This document shows positions 1-9,656 of a stretch of 38,242 bases of DNA, one piece after another. Under the pieces are notes generated by a model, which saw only the letters and a program-made list of their open reading frames with translations, ran no database searches and was not told where the DNA came from. Positions within the stretch are counted from its first letter, which is position 1. Each line of letters opens with the position of its first letter. The stretch lies in the NCBI GenBank assembly GCA_003242895.1, contig QKMY01000055.1, positions 1-38,242 of the forward strand. The letters are read 5' to 3'. This stretch comes from Candidatus Margulisiibacteriota bacterium. GTDB lineage: Bacteria > Margulisbacteria > Riflemargulisbacteria > GWF2-39-127. The translations under genes and the position numbers were made by a program.

Positions 1-2
1 CT

Positions 3-100
3 GCATCTGAAACTTTTTAATTATTCTCAATCTGGCCGGTTTATTTTGAATCGGCCAGATTATTCAGCAACATTAAGCCGGATTATTCTGAGAAATAACA
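3..100 (+). repeat. Left copy of 98-bp perfect terminal inverted repeat
   Basis: Bases 3-100 are the exact reverse complement of 38145-38242 at the other end, with no mismatch; the match stops at base 101. The repeat contains a 10-bp hairpin arm AATCTGGCCG (29-38), a 13-base spacer, and CGGCCAGATT (52-61). It also holds two copies of GATTATTC. A recombinase remnant reads towards it from 267-1318. It may be the end of a mobile element or a multicopy repeat at which the assembly stopped. Because the length is close to a typical assembler k-mer overlap, an artefact is also possible. Confidence 0.95.
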
Positions 101-266
101 GTAGGCATAGGGTTCCTTGCAATTTATCTTGTTTTGTTGTAATAACAGGAGTTATTCACATTTGTCAATATTTTATTATTCTAACAATAATTAATTGTGT
201 TTACAAAGTTTTTTTAGATTATACCACAGTCCCTATGACATAATTTGTCAGTTTACAATAATGAAT

Positions 267-758
267 TTAATTTAATACGTTTACCGCCCTGCTCAAATCT
301 TCCATCCTAATATGAGCGTATACTTGTGTTGTCTGTACGGATGCATGACCGAGTAATTCCTTTACAGCATAGATATTCACATCAAGTTGCACGAGCTTAC
401 TGGCGAAGGTATGCCTGAGCATATGTACCGTTCCTTTCATGCCGATACGTTTCATCTCTCTGGTAAAGGCGTGATAAAAATCACTAAATGGTTCACCTGA
501 CTGATCACCTTCAAACACATACACTTGGCCTCGCTTTGCCTTGCGTTTCAGGGAAAGCAAATGCTTATATAGCGTATCATTAATCGGTACGGCTCTGAAT
601 TTATGGGACTTTGACAGTTCTACTACCACGATACGATTCTTAAAATCCACATGATCCCATTTAAGGCGCTGCAATTCACCGGATCGAATTCCTGTATGAA
701 GCAGCACCTTAACGAAATCTCTCACAAATGACCTTGTTTTGGTTAAAATATCTTTCAT
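267..758 (-). pseudogene. Tyrosine recombinase, catalytic domain, N-terminally truncated
   Basis: This encodes the C-terminal catalytic half of a XerC/D-like phage integrase family recombinase. The catalytic signature is complete: the first arginine in HTGIRSGELQRL, HMLRHTFAS (H-x-x-R), LLGHASV, and the tyrosine nucleophile in TTQVYAH. The N-terminal SAM-like core-binding domain is absent. Family-like sequence continues eight codons upstream of the first ATG (PRFYTDEQ, to about 782) and then runs into the end of the neighbouring recombinase copy in another frame. The ATG at 758 is therefore probably not a native start. Full-length relatives are about 300 residues, against 163 here. It could still give a catalytic-domain fragment, but I read it as one half of a collapsed tandem duplication. 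Confidence 0.8.
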
Positions 759-1318
759 TTGTTCATCCGTATAGAAACGAGGCGGTGTCCTAGCAGCTCT
801 TTAACGAAATATATATTTACACTTCGCTGTACCAGTTTGCTTGCAAAAGTATGCCGGAGCATATGGAGCGTGCCCTTAATCCCGATCCGTTTAAGTTCTC
901 TGCTGAAGGCATGAGAGAGGTCACTATACTGGGTTCCTGGCTCACTTCTCGAAAAGATATATATCTGCCCCTTCTTTGCCTTACTTTTGAGGCATAGCAG
1001 GTGCTTATGTAGCGTATCATTGATCGGTATTGCCCAGAATTTATGTGACTTTGATAGCTCAATCATTAGGGTACGGTTTTTAACGTCGATATTAGTCCAC
1101 TGTAGTCGCTGGAGTTCTCCAGCTCTCAACCCTGTATGTATTAGCACGACAACAAAGTCCCTCACAAATTGTCTTACTTGAGTTAGGATAGTATGAAGCT
1201 GTTCATCCGAAAAAAAAGAAAACCCTGATTTTGATATTCTGAAGAGCGGTTTTGAAGCAAAATTAGATAAATATATATCCGTTGATGGATTGATTGTTTC
1301 AGTCGAATCAAAATGCAA
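755..1318 (-). pseudogene. Tyrosine recombinase fragment lacking the catalytic tyrosine
   Basis: This is a second, diverged copy of the adjacent recombinase. It keeps SDEQL, HTGLRAGELQRL and HMLRHTFAS, and ends its homology at KELLGH, after which the reading frame leaves the family (RLVSIRMNK and stop). The last 25 or so residues, including the nucleophilic tyrosine, are missing, so it cannot be active. Family similarity begins only near position 1215; the first 30 or so codons are antisense to an unrelated plus-strand fragment. The two copies overlap by 4 nt and meet at about 783-790, where the lost 3' end of this copy is joined to the lost 5' end of the next. That is what a deletion between tandem recombinase genes would leave. 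Confidence 0.8.
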
Positions 1319-1550
1319 AATAGCTATTAGTGATTTTCTATACTGGCAAATGGCTCACCCAACCAAAAATTTTACTATAACTATAAGATATCCAGAAACG
1401 ATGACAATTCGGCATAAACCTTTTGTTCTTCACAATAAAATGTGCATTCCCCTTGAGGCACCCGGTTACTTAAGACTTACATATGATTCTTGGATGCTTC
1501 CGATGAGAGGTATGGCTTGGGAATTTGATAAAAGATCAATGAATGATTAG
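1197..1550 (+). pseudogene. C-terminal stump of an unknown protein, cut by recombinase DNA
   Basis: The plus strand is open from the stop at 1194 to the stop at 1548-1550. From about 1218 it reads like real protein: NPDFDILKSGFEAKLDKYIS, then a hydrophobic/aromatic tail with IRYPETMTIRHKPFVLHNK and SWMLPMRGMAWEF. There is no good start codon with a ribosome site; the only candidate is a TTG at 1290. On its 5' side the sequence turns directly into antisense of the recombinase fragment. I infer that it is the 3' end of a gene whose 5' part was lost when the recombinase DNA arrived. I do not recognise the family. Confidence 0.45.
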
Positions 1551-1660
1551 GCGAGTATAAAACATAACCATGGAAAGCTAATTTAGCATTGAATTCTTGA
1601 TTGCTTCTGTTAACATCTATTCCATAAAATCTTATTAAAAGAAATGTAAGGTGAGAAAAA

Positions 1661-4378
1661 ATGAATAATGGTGGTATCTCTGAGCCCTTCTCAGAACAAA
1701 GAGAGAATAACAACGGACCAAACAATAACGAGAGTAAATACAGACGGCTCTATGAAAGCATGATGGATGGATTCGCCCAGGTTGATATGCAGGGGAAAAT
1801 TATAGAATTTAATGATGCCTTCGCAAAAATGCTAGGGTATAGTCCTAATGAGCTTTTACACTTAACCTATCTTGATTTTACCCCGGAGAAATGGCATATC
1901 TTTGAAACTCAGATAATAAAGGAACAAGTACTTGTCCGGGGATATTCAGATATTTATGAAAAAGAATACAGACGAAAAGATGGAACGATATTTCCTATTG
2001 AATTACGCACTATTTTGCTCGCTGATAACGATGGCAAACCTCGTGGAATGTGGGCAATAGTCCGAAATATTACCGAACGCAAAAGGTCTAATGACCTATT
2101 AAAAAAAAGTGAAGCCCGTTTCAAGACTATTGCAGAGGGTTCCCCCATTGGCATTTTCATGAACGAACCGGATGGAACAGCTAGTTATATCAATCCTGCC
2201 CTAGAAAAAATATTAGGAATTAACAAAGAACAAGCGCTTGGTAAAGGCTGGGCAGAAAACATCCACCCGGAAGACAAACAGTATGTAATCAACTCTTTCA
2301 ACCAATTACTTGTTTCTTCAATAGAACAAGAAATAGAAGCCCGCTGGATTCGCAAACCAGACAACTCGGTACGAATTAATAAGATACATGCTATTTCAGT
2401 TCGTGATGGAGATCAAATATTAGGATATATTGGCACAGTGGAAGATATTACTGAACGAAAACTTAATGAAGAAAAACTTCATGAAAGCGAAATGAAATTC
2501 CGATTAATGTTCGATCAATCCCCGATAGCAGTTTCTACGGCAACACCTGATTTTCACTTCACAAGTGCAAACAAAGCGATTTGCCATTTCCTTGGATATA
2601 CTGAAGATGAACTAAAAAAAATGACCATACAAGAAGTCACATATACTGAAGACATCGCATTTAATGACAGAAACCTAAATGACTTATTAAATGGTAATAT
2701 TGATCATATTGTTATGGATAAGAGATACCTCCGAAAAGATGGAAAAATTGTCTGGGGCCATCTTTTGGTAGGAAAGATAACCGGGCCTGATGGAAAACTA
2801 CTCTATCTCTCAACTGTCATTGAAGATATTACCGAACGTAAAAAGATTGAAACCAAATTAATTGATAACGAAAAAAAATACAGGGAACTCGTTGAAAATG
2901 CTAATAGTATAATTCTTCGCGTGGATTTGAATGGAAAAATTAATTTCATAAATAAATATGGGCTGAATTTTTTTGGGTACTCAAAGGAAGAGATTATTGG
3001 GCATCACGTAATAGGAACGATAGTCCCTATCCGGGATAGCACTAATCGTGATTTAAGCAAACTCGTTAGTGATATACTCACAAATCCTAAGGATTTCGAA
3101 CAGAATATAAACGAGAACATCAAACGTAACGGAGAGCGTGTATGGGTAAATTGGACAAATAAGGTTATAACCAACAAGAAGAACCAAATTGTTGAAATCT
3201 TAACTATTGGCAGCGATATAACCGATTATAAAAGGTCAGAAGCAGCTCTAAATAAAGAACGTGATCTTATCAAAAGAATTGCAGATACCAGTCCTGTTGG
3301 GATTAATTTTGTTGACAAAGAAGGTAAAGTAACCTTTATTAATAATCAGGCTTCGAAAATAGTCGGCATTTCTCAAAAGGATAGCATAAAACTGCCGTAT
3401 AATGCTCAAATCCTGAAACTATCAAAATTTGATGGCACCCCGCTTGCTGAAGGCGAAATGCCATTTGAGCAGGTTAAGAATAAACTTAGCCCGGTTGAAA
3501 ATATACTGATGACTATTGAAACCCCGGAAGGAAAACAAAAGTTTCTTTCAATCAATGCGACGCCCGTATTCTCTGAAACAGGGGAATTCGATGGAATGGT
3601 TTCATCGCTTGAAGATATTACCGAGCGTAAAAAAGCAGAGGAAGAACTGCATAATTATCATATTAAGCTAGAAGAGCTGGTTAAAGAAAGGACCGCAAAA
3701 CTTGAGCAGGCTAATAAGGAATTGGAAGCCTTCAGTTACTCCGTATCGCATGATCTGAGAGCCCCGCTGAGAGCAATAAATGGATATTCTGAGATTCTTT
3801 TAGAAGATTATGGAACTAGTCTTCCGGCTAATAGCACTAAATACTTAACATCGATTATTGATAACGTACACCGGATGAATCAATTAATCGATGATCTGCT
3901 TAACCTATCCAAATCAAGCAGGCAAGAAGTAGTTTGGAGTACCATAAATATGGAAGAACTGGTCAAAAAAGTATTTGAAGAACAGAAAACACTTTTGGAA
4001 GACAGAAATATAGAATTCTCAGTTATGGATTTACCTGTTACCCGAGGTGATAGCTCACTTATTAGGCAAGTATGGGAAAATCTTATTTCTAATGCAATAA
4101 AATATACAAAACATAAAAAAACAGCAATAATCGAAGTAGGTTCTTTTCTCCAAGATGACACTATCATTTATTATATTAAAGATAATGGTGCAGGCTTCGA
4201 TATGACCTATAAGGATAAGTTATTTGGCGTCTTCCAAAGACTTCATACATCGGCAGAATATGAAGGAACAGGTGTGGGACTTGCAATTGTAAAAAAAATA
4301 ATTCAAAAACATAGTGGAACAGTTTGGGCTGAATCGGTAGTTGGAAAAGGAGCTACCTTTTATTTCACAATCGGCTAA
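1661..4378 (+). CDS. Five-PAS soluble sensor histidine kinase
   Basis: A 905-residue hybrid-less sensor kinase. Five PAS modules (about 27-142, 151-267, 277-394, 405-524, 537-657) each end in an ITERK-like or ITDYK PAC motif. A coiled coil (about 656-690) then leads to the HisKA dimerisation domain with the phospho-acceptor His697 in SVSHDLRAPLRAI. The HATPase_c domain carries the N box (NLISNAIKY, 807-815), DNGAGF (841-846) and GTGVGLAIV (869-877). There is no transmembrane segment or signal peptide, so it should sense cytoplasmic or diffusible signals. No receiver domain or response-regulator gene lies nearby, so it is an orphan kinase. The start is supported by AAGGTGAG six bases upstream of the ATG. 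The ligands of the PAS domains cannot be read from the sequence. Confidence 0.93.
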   Translation: MNNGGISEPFSEQRENNNGPNNNESKYRRLYESMMDGFAQVDMQGKIIEFNDAFAKMLGYSPNELLHLTYLDFTPEKWHIFETQIIKEQVLVRGYSDIYEKEYRRKDGTIFPIELRTILLADNDGKPRGMWAIVRNITERKRSNDLLKKSEARFKTIAEGSPIGIFMNEPDGTASYINPALEKILGINKEQALGKGWAENIHPEDKQYVINSFNQLLVSSIEQEIEARWIRKPDNSVRINKIHAISVRDGDQILGYIGTVEDITERKLNEEKLHESEMKFRLMFDQSPIAVSTATPDFHFTSANKAICHFLGYTEDELKKMTIQEVTYTEDIAFNDRNLNDLLNGNIDHIVMDKRYLRKDGKIVWGHLLVGKITGPDGKLLYLSTVIEDITERKKIETKLIDNEKKYRELVENANSIILRVDLNGKINFINKYGLNFFGYSKEEIIGHHVIGTIVPIRDSTNRDLSKLVSDILTNPKDFEQNINENIKRNGERVWVNWTNKVITNKKNQIVEILTIGSDITDYKRSEAALNKERDLIKRIADTSPVGINFVDKEGKVTFINNQASKIVGISQKDSIKLPYNAQILKLSKFDGTPLAEGEMPFEQVKNKLSPVENILMTIETPEGKQKFLSINATPVFSETGEFDGMVSSLEDITERKKAEEELHNYHIKLEELVKERTAKLEQANKELEAFSYSVSHDLRAPLRAINGYSEILLEDYGTSLPANSTKYLTSIIDNVHRMNQLIDDLLNLSKSSRQEVVWSTINMEELVKKVFEEQKTLLEDRNIEFSVMDLPVTRGDSSLIRQVWENLISNAIKYTKHKKTAIIEVGSFLQDDTIIYYIKDNGAGFDMTYKDKLFGVFQRLHTSAEYEGTGVGLAIVKKIIQKHSGTVWAESVVGKGATFYFTIG

Positions 4379-4848
4379 CATTTCAAATACTCACTATCTT
4401 TATTAAGTAATTATCACTCGACTGATTTCGGTATGCACGCTGGATATAGCATTCAAAATATTTGGTAGTAATTGGGAATGAAGTGTGGTATAAATAGAAC
4501 CGGTGAAAAATGGGTAATGCTTCCCATAATGATCGAGAACATTGTACAACTATATAGAAAATAATATTAATCAAGTCAGAAATCTCATACCCCAAAGGTC
4601 CTTGGTTCAAATCCAATTCCAGCAACCAAAGAAAGCCGAAGCCCTGACTGATATTGGTTTTTTTCTTGTAGTTTATGCGGATCTTGTCAAAGCAATTATT
4701 CCGCCAGTATTCCTTGAATAATCAAGAAATACTGGATAATAGAGTATTTTTAGGTTAGAATTTGTAATTGTTACAAACATTATTAAAGTGGTTTTGTAGA
4801 GTGACTTTAAGGCATTATATAAGTACGCTTAGAAAGGAAAAACACAAC
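4379..4848. other. Intergenic stretch with tRNA scar and long cold-shock leader
   Basis: No protein gene is supported in these 470 bases. A minus-strand reading at 4383-4625 begins LELDLNQGPLGYEI, the well-known artefact of translating the antisense strand of a tRNA 3' half. The only structure I can name is the tRNA fragment at 4584-4628. The last 100 or so bases are probably the 5' untranslated leader of the cold-shock gene. Confidence 0.6.
4584..4628 (+). pseudogene. 3' half of tRNA-Met(CAT): probable integration scar
   Basis: CTCATAC looks like an anticodon loop (anticodon CAT). It is followed by CCCAA, the variable bases AGGTC, a T-arm with the canonical GGTTCAAATCC, an acceptor strand TCCAGCA, discriminator A and CCA. 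Bases upstream of the loop (AGAAAT) cannot pair with CCCAA, and no matching 5' acceptor/D-arm half precedes it. The outermost T-stem pair is also mismatched. This is therefore a partial tRNA. Tyrosine recombinases commonly integrate at tRNA 3' ends and duplicate this part, so it may be an attachment-site remnant linked to the recombinases at 267-1318. Confidence 0.6.
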
Positions 4849-5052
4849 ATGGAAAAAGGCACTGTAAAATGGTTCAACGAAACCAAGGGATTTGGCTTTA
4901 TTACTCCTGCAAATGGCGGCGAAGATCTATTCGTTCATCATTCAGCGATTAATGGTTCAGGCTTCAAAAAACTTGCTGAAAATGAAGCTGTAACATTTGA
5001 AGTTGGACAAGGTCAAAAAGGACCTTGTGCAGTAAATGTAACTTCTGCATAA
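4849..5052 (+). CDS. csp: Cold-shock domain protein (Csp family)
   Basis: A 67-residue single cold-shock domain, the usual length of CspA-type RNA chaperones. RNP1 is KGFGFITP and RNP2 is DLFVHHSAI; it opens with the typical [11 protein letters not shown]. It should bind single-stranded RNA/DNA in the cytoplasm and melt secondary structure. An upstream in-frame start at 4768 would add 27 non-family residues. The ATG at 4849 has AGAAAGGA about eight bases upstream and begins exactly where the domain does. A strong terminator follows at 5081, so the gene is monocistronic. The long leader before it is typical of thermally regulated cold-shock messages, but no specific element was identified. Confidence 0.95.
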   Translation: MEKGTVKWFNETKGFGFITPANGGEDLFVHHSAINGSGFKKLAENEAVTFEVGQGQKGPCAVNVTSA

Positions 5053-5080
5053 TAAGCATCGTTAAATAAATCCACGAAAA

Positions 5081-5107
5081 GGCTCCGTTAATTCGGAGCC
5101 TTTTTTT
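5081..5107 (+). terminator. Rho-independent terminator of the cold-shock gene
   Basis: GGCTCCG, loop TTAATT, CGGAGCC, followed directly by seven T. It lies 29 bases after the stop codon. Confidence 0.92.
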
Positions 5108-5497
5108 GTTGTACAATTATTGGGCTGCTGGTACAGAAATGATTAAAAAAAAAATGCGATCTCATATTCTAGAGCTGTTTCGGGCAGCTTCTGTGCCCCA
5201 TTCTTCTATCGGGCTCAAGCATACCGATTTTTTTGGTGGACGACATCACGAGAATATCTCTTCTCTATCCAAAATGATTGGTAAGGCAGGATAACCCAGC
5301 CAATCTTTCTAACATTTATAGTTGAAATCCCGTGAATTTTGTTTATAATTTATTCTTATTAATTAATTTATACTCAAAAACAATTTGTTTTTCGAATATT
5401 TATAGCCTTTACACTGCGAAAACCCTGGGTAAAAGATTGATTGGTTAAGGTATAGCGAAAGAATCAATATGATATTAACGGATGGAAGAGGTTTAAA
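5108..5497. other. Gene-free stretch before argC
   Basis: There are about 390 bases with no convincing gene. A 62-codon reading at 5106-5294 starts inside the preceding terminator T-run, lacks a ribosome site and resembles no family. The second half is very AT-rich and should contain the argC promoter, but no clear -35/-10 pair was singled out. Confidence 0.5.
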
Positions 5498-6445
5498 ATG
5501 AAATATAAAGTATTTGTTGATGGGCAAGAAGGAACGACAGGATTAAAAATAAACGAGCGGTTATCAAACCGAACAGACTTAGAAATCCTGAAAATTGATC
5601 CGGAGAAAAGAAAAGATACGGAAACCCGCCGTACATTGTTGAACGAAGCCGACATTGCCTTCCTTTGCCTTCCGGATGTTGCGTCAAGAGAAGCGGTCAC
5701 ACTTGTCAGCAATACAAGAACTAAAATACTGGATGCCAGCACTGCGTTCAGGACCGATCCGACCTGGGCATACGGGTTGCCGGAATTAAGCAAAGCTCAG
5801 AGGGAATTAATTAGGACTTCATCTCGAATCGCTGTTCCCGGATGCTTTGCTACTGGATTTAATATGGCGCTTTATCCTCTTACACACAATGATATAGTCC
5901 CAAGAGACTATCCGGTAACATGTCACTCAATCTCTGGCTATAGCGGAGGTGGCAAAAGATTAATTGAGCAATACGAAAATCCGAAAGATAACGAAAAGCT
6001 TACAAGCCCCCGATTTTATGCGTTAGGTCTAAAGCATAAGCACTTACCGGAGATGCAGAAAATAACTGGACTTGCATATTCCCCATTATTTACCCCTGTC
6101 GTTGCCAACTATTGTCAGGGAATGATTGTCGCAATCCCGTTAGTGCAACGATTTTTAAACAAGAAAATGACAGCCAAAGAAATACACGAATTTATTTCTG
6201 GCTACTATGCTGCCGAACATTTTGTCGAAGTCATGCCTTTTACACCGGAATATCCGGCTGATAATGGATATTTTAATGCCATGGAATGTAATAGTACAAA
6301 TAAAATAGAACTTTTTGTTTTCGGGGAGGATGAACAGATTCTGCTTCTCGCTCGTCTTGATAATCTAGGTAAGGGCGCTTCCGGTGCCGCTATACAGAAC
6401 ATGAATATCTTGCTTGGATTAGACGAGGGCCTGGGCATAGAGTAA
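5498..6445 (+). CDS. argC: N-acetyl-gamma-glutamyl-phosphate reductase, type 2
   Basis: ArgC reduces N-acetylglutamyl-5-phosphate to the semialdehyde with NADPH, the third step of arginine/ornithine synthesis. At 315 residues it matches the shorter type 2 subfamily rather than the usual 340-350. The N-terminal dinucleotide-binding segment reads VFVDGQEGTTGLKI, and AFLCLPDVASREAV is typical of the family. The active-site cysteine lies in VPGCFATGF, and SGYSGGGK follows. The ATG is preceded by GAAGAGG. No other arginine genes are adjacent, so it is isolated from its pathway. A hairpin follows at 6474-6496. Confidence 0.95.
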   Translation: MKYKVFVDGQEGTTGLKINERLSNRTDLEILKIDPEKRKDTETRRTLLNEADIAFLCLPDVASREAVTLVSNTRTKILDASTAFRTDPTWAYGLPELSKAQRELIRTSSRIAVPGCFATGFNMALYPLTHNDIVPRDYPVTCHSISGYSGGGKRLIEQYENPKDNEKLTSPRFYALGLKHKHLPEMQKITGLAYSPLFTPVVANYCQGMIVAIPLVQRFLNKKMTAKEIHEFISGYYAAEHFVEVMPFTPEYPADNGYFNAMECNSTNKIELFVFGEDEQILLLARLDNLGKGASGAAIQNMNILLGLDEGLGIE

Positions 6446-6473
6446 CCTTGAAGTCCAGGCTTAAGAGCCAATA

Positions 6474-6496
6474 GAGACAGGGTTTTAGCCTGTCTC
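6474..6496. terminator. Hairpin downstream of argC, without a T-run
   Basis: GAGACAGG, loop GTTTTAG, CCTGTCTC is a perfect 8-bp stem 29 bases after the argC stop. It is not followed by a run of T (CATTAGG), so an intrinsic terminator function is uncertain. It lies between convergent genes. Confidence 0.45.
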
Positions 6497-6590
6497 CATT
6501 AGGCATCATCCATACGGTTCCTGCTCACTATGACCTTAGTTTCAGACCAAGCCAAATATCTTAACATTCACATTGTTTTATATGAGCCAC

Positions 6591-6926
6591 TTATTCTTGC
6601 ATCTCGACGCCATCAAATGCTAACTGAAGAAAATGCAGTATCTCCCCCGTTTCATCACCTTCTTCGTCTATTCCATCAGATTCCCAAAGTTCAATTCTGG
6701 AGAATTCAGGTATCTTTAAAACTCCTTCTAATATTTTTCTGTTTACTTCCCCCTCATAAATATCTACACCTAGATAATATGGATATTTCATTTCGTCTTT
6801 ATAGTTTTTCCCATATTTGTCTTTCATATCATCTTCTGTAAGTTCTATTCTTTGTAATTCCTCCTCTACTCCCAATCCTTTTAATATAACATTTATTTCT
6901 TGTGCTCTTTTATTCTTCTCAGTCAT
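6591..6926 (-). CDS. Small acidic protein of unknown function
   Basis: A 111-residue, strongly acidic soluble protein with no signal peptide or membrane segment. It begins MTEKNKRAQEINVILKGLG and contains a charged central part (KDKYGKNYKDEMKYPYY) and an acidic loop GIDEEGDETGEI near the end. I do not recognise its family. The start is at 6926 rather than the upstream TTG because AGGAGG lies six bases before that ATG; the TTG at 6941 is itself inside this ribosome site. It stands alone and convergent to argC. The general look (small, acidic, monocistronic) would fit an immunity-like or regulatory protein, but nothing proves it. Confidence 0.7.
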   Translation of the reverse strand: MTEKNKRAQEINVILKGLGVEEELQRIELTEDDMKDKYGKNYKDEMKYPYYLGVDIYEGEVNRKILEGVLKIPEFSRIELWESDGIDEEGDETGEILHFLQLAFDGVEMQE

Positions 6927-7205
6927 AAAACGCCTCCTCAATAATATAATGTTCGCATTATACTCTCGAAAATGAATTATGAATATCTTCCTTGTTTGTT
7001 TTCACAGCAGGATTCTTGTATATCTCAACGATCATCACGTTAATGTGGGTTTAAAGACTATTTATAGATAAAAGAAAACATAGTAATCCGCTTCTTTTTA
7101 TTTATAGCGCTATTGCTTTAATAGAAGCTATTCAGTTAATTTATATTATTACTCGAATCGTAGAGCCGGTTTTTCAGATTTGAGGTGAGTTGCACGATAC
7201 GTATA

Positions 7206-9656
7206 TCATGAGTTTTTAAAGTTATTTACAACCTGAGAAAGTGTCATTGCCATTGAATCAAGATCCTGTGCCTGATCTTTAAGTTGCTCAATAGAAGCCG
7301 TCATTTCTTCGGTCGAAGCAGATACTTCCTCGGTAATCGCGGAATTAGATTCTGATACCTTAGCAAGATTACCTATACTATCATAAATACGCTGATACTT
7401 TTCCTTTATCTCCTCGGTCGATGATTGGTTTGTTTGGGCAACGATATGAACGTTAATTATCAGCTCAACAACATTTTGTGATAATTGAGATAATGCCTTT
7501 ATTTTTTTAGATGTTTGATCAATTATTCCAGCAATAACATCAACAGAAGCTACTACCTCTGAACTCGAAGCCGACATTTCATCTGCAGCTGCAGAGATGT
7601 TTTGAATCTGGTTAACCGTATTATTAACAGCCTTAATAATATTTGTTAATGCATCTTTTGCTTGCATTGCCAGGATCACACCAGTTTGAACCTCTTTAGT
7701 TCCGGCTTTCATGGATTCAACCGTGTCGTTTGTCTCGTTTTGGATCTGCTTTATTAAATTTGCAATTTCCTTTGTTGCGTTTCCTGATCGTTCTGCAAGC
7801 TTACGGACTTCGTTGGCAACAACAGCAAACCCTCTTCCGTGCTCACCGGCACGGGCAGCTTCAATCGCAGCGTTAAGCGCAAGCAGGTTAGTCTGTTCGG
7901 CAATATCATCGATTACTTCAATAATTTCTCCGATATGCAAAGAGTTTTTTCCAAGTTCTTCGATTTTTTGAGCAGTAGCCAGAACCGTATCTTTTATTCT
8001 GATCATACCATCTACGGTATTCGCAACAATTGCTTCGCCTTGTTTACCGATTTCCGACGTTTCAATAGAGGTTTGCGAAGCATTATTCGCTTCAATGGTT
8101 ACCTGATCAATTGCGTGCGCCATATGATTAATTATCATTTTTACATGGTCTACTTCCAAAGTTTCTTTCTTTGCTGCCTCGAATAGATCACTAATTCCGG
8201 CATCACTTTCAAGTACGTCTTCTGCAGTTTTCGACATACTAAGTACTTGTTCTTCGGAACCAGCCGCAACTCTATCGATAATATCTTTGATTTCATTAAT
8301 TTCTAAGGTTATTTCCTTTATGTTTTCAACCTGTTGACTAGACCCCTCAGCCACAGAATTAATTGCCGAGGCTATTTGACCTACGATTCCTGTGCTTTCT
8401 TTTGATGATCGAGCAAGTATACTGACACTTTCAAGTACGCTGGTTGTTGCCTTTTCAACACCATTAACGATACTATCAAGTGCTCGCATCATAAACATAG
8501 CTGATTCGGCGATCTCACCAATTTCGTCGTCATTCTTTATTTCCAGGGTTGCTATATCACTCCTGTTTCTCAAAGCCAGCGCCAAACTAGGCAGCGATTT
8601 TGTAATCGAAGTGACAATATAATATATAATTCCTAAAATTATTATTAGGCTTATAAATGTGAATACTAGAAATGTTTGTTGTATGCTGGATATTTTGTCT
8701 ATAAAAGGTTTTTCTAGTGTACCGACAGACAATATCCCAATAGTATTGTTATTAATGTCGTAGATTGGATCATACGCAGTAATATACCAGTCTTCTACTA
8801 CAAATGCTCGGGACCTGATTTTTTCTCCGCCGATAAAGACCTTATCATAAACTTTTTTTGATACCCTTGTTCCTACTGCCCGTGCGCCACCGTCTTGCTT
8901 AACATTCGTGGCGATTCGAAGATCTTCCATACATATGGTAGAGTTGCCCAGGTCCACGGAGTTTCCTTTTTTGTCAGTATATTTTTGATTAAGTACATTC
9001 TCTTTAGTTCTGTCGACAATTGAAAAATTTCTATTCATTAATTTGCCAGCGAGAATTATTTTATCATTAACTGGGTAAGCGACAACTTGGACCATACCTC
9101 GGTCATCAAACTTATTGCTTTTTTCTGTTTCATCAGGGGTTTTAATAAAGTCAAAATATGCTTGTTTAGCTAGGGCACTATGCTCTATTCGTAATTCGCT
9201 AGCATCCATAAGTATTTCACCGGATACCTTTTTTCCCGTTTTGATTACTTTTTGGATAGCCATATTTTTAGATAAACTATTGCCGGTTGATATATTAGGA
9301 GCTGAGGCGGGCCCGCTATTTCTGTATATTACCTTTCCTTCCCAATTTGTTATAACAAGAATATCGACATTGGAATTCTTTTTCAGCATATCAACAATAT
9401 TTTCATCAAAAGGATCAGTCTTAATGATATAAAGTATGTTTTTAATCTGAATATCCATATCCTGCCGATTATTATATAACACTTCCCATGCGACATTTAT
9501 ATCGGAATTTATTTTTTCCTGTCCCAAGAGCATGGTTTCTTTTTTTACTTTCGCAGTTACAACAAAATAAGAAACTGTCATACCTAGAAGATATACAATA
9601 AATATTGGGACAATAATTCTGTTGATAATTCTTTTCTTGCTTTTGTCTTTTTTCAT
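7206..9656 (-). CDS. Methyl-accepting chemotaxis protein with large Cache sensor
   Basis: An 816-residue transmembrane chemoreceptor. TM1 is about 12-34 and is followed by a periplasmic domain of some 290 residues, of the Cache_3-Cache_2 fusion type (for example [18 protein letters not shown], then [16 protein letters not shown] and [20 protein letters not shown]). TM2 is about 328-350. A HAMP-like segment follows, then the cytoplasmic signalling coiled coil. The CheA/CheW-binding hairpin tip is at about 588-622 ([31 protein letters not shown]). The start has AGAGGT upstream of the ATG. It is transcribed alone on the minus strand. Cache domains of this type usually bind small organic acids or similar metabolites; the ligand here is unknown. 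Confidence 0.93.
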   Translation of the reverse strand: MKKDKSKKRIINRIIVPIFIVYLLGMTVSYFVVTAKVKKETMLLGQEKINSDINVAWEVLYNNRQDMDIQIKNILYIIKTDPFDENIVDMLKKNSNVDILVITNWEGKVIYRNSGPASAPNISTGNSLSKNMAIQKVIKTGKKVSGEILMDASELRIEHSALAKQAYFDFIKTPDETEKSNKFDDRGMVQVVAYPVNDKIILAGKLMNRNFSIVDRTKENVLNQKYTDKKGNSVDLGNSTICMEDLRIATNVKQDGGARAVGTRVSKKVYDKVFIGGEKIRSRAFVVEDWYITAYDPIYDINNNTIGILSVGTLEKPFIDKISSIQQTFLVFTFISLIIILGIIYYIVTSITKSLPSLALALRNRSDIATLEIKNDDEIGEIAESAMFMMRALDSIVNGVEKATTSVLESVSILARSSKESTGIVGQIASAINSVAEGSSQQVENIKEITLEINEIKDIIDRVAAGSEEQVLSMSKTAEDVLESDAGISDLFEAAKKETLEVDHVKMIINHMAHAIDQVTIEANNASQTSIETSEIGKQGEAIVANTVDGMIRIKDTVLATAQKIEELGKNSLHIGEIIEVIDDIAEQTNLLALNAAIEAARAGEHGRGFAVVANEVRKLAERSGNATKEIANLIKQIQNETNDTVESMKAGTKEVQTGVILAMQAKDALTNIIKAVNNTVNQIQNISAAADEMSASSSEVVASVDVIAGIIDQTSKKIKALSQLSQNVVELIINVHIVAQTNQSSTEEIKEKYQRIYDSIGNLAKVSESNSAITEEVSASTEEMTASIEQLKDQAQDLDSMAMTLSQVVNNFKNS

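Noticed and set aside
46-243. 65-codon plus-strand reading starting in the terminal repeat
   Set aside because: It begins inside the inverted repeat palindrome, has no ribosome site and no family-like sequence.
4383-4625. 80-codon minus-strand reading beginning LELDLNQGPLGYE
   Set aside because: This is the characteristic antisense translation of a tRNA 3' half, not a protein gene.
5106-5294. 62-codon plus-strand reading after the cold-shock gene
   Set aside because: It starts within the terminator T-run, has no ribosome site and resembles no family.
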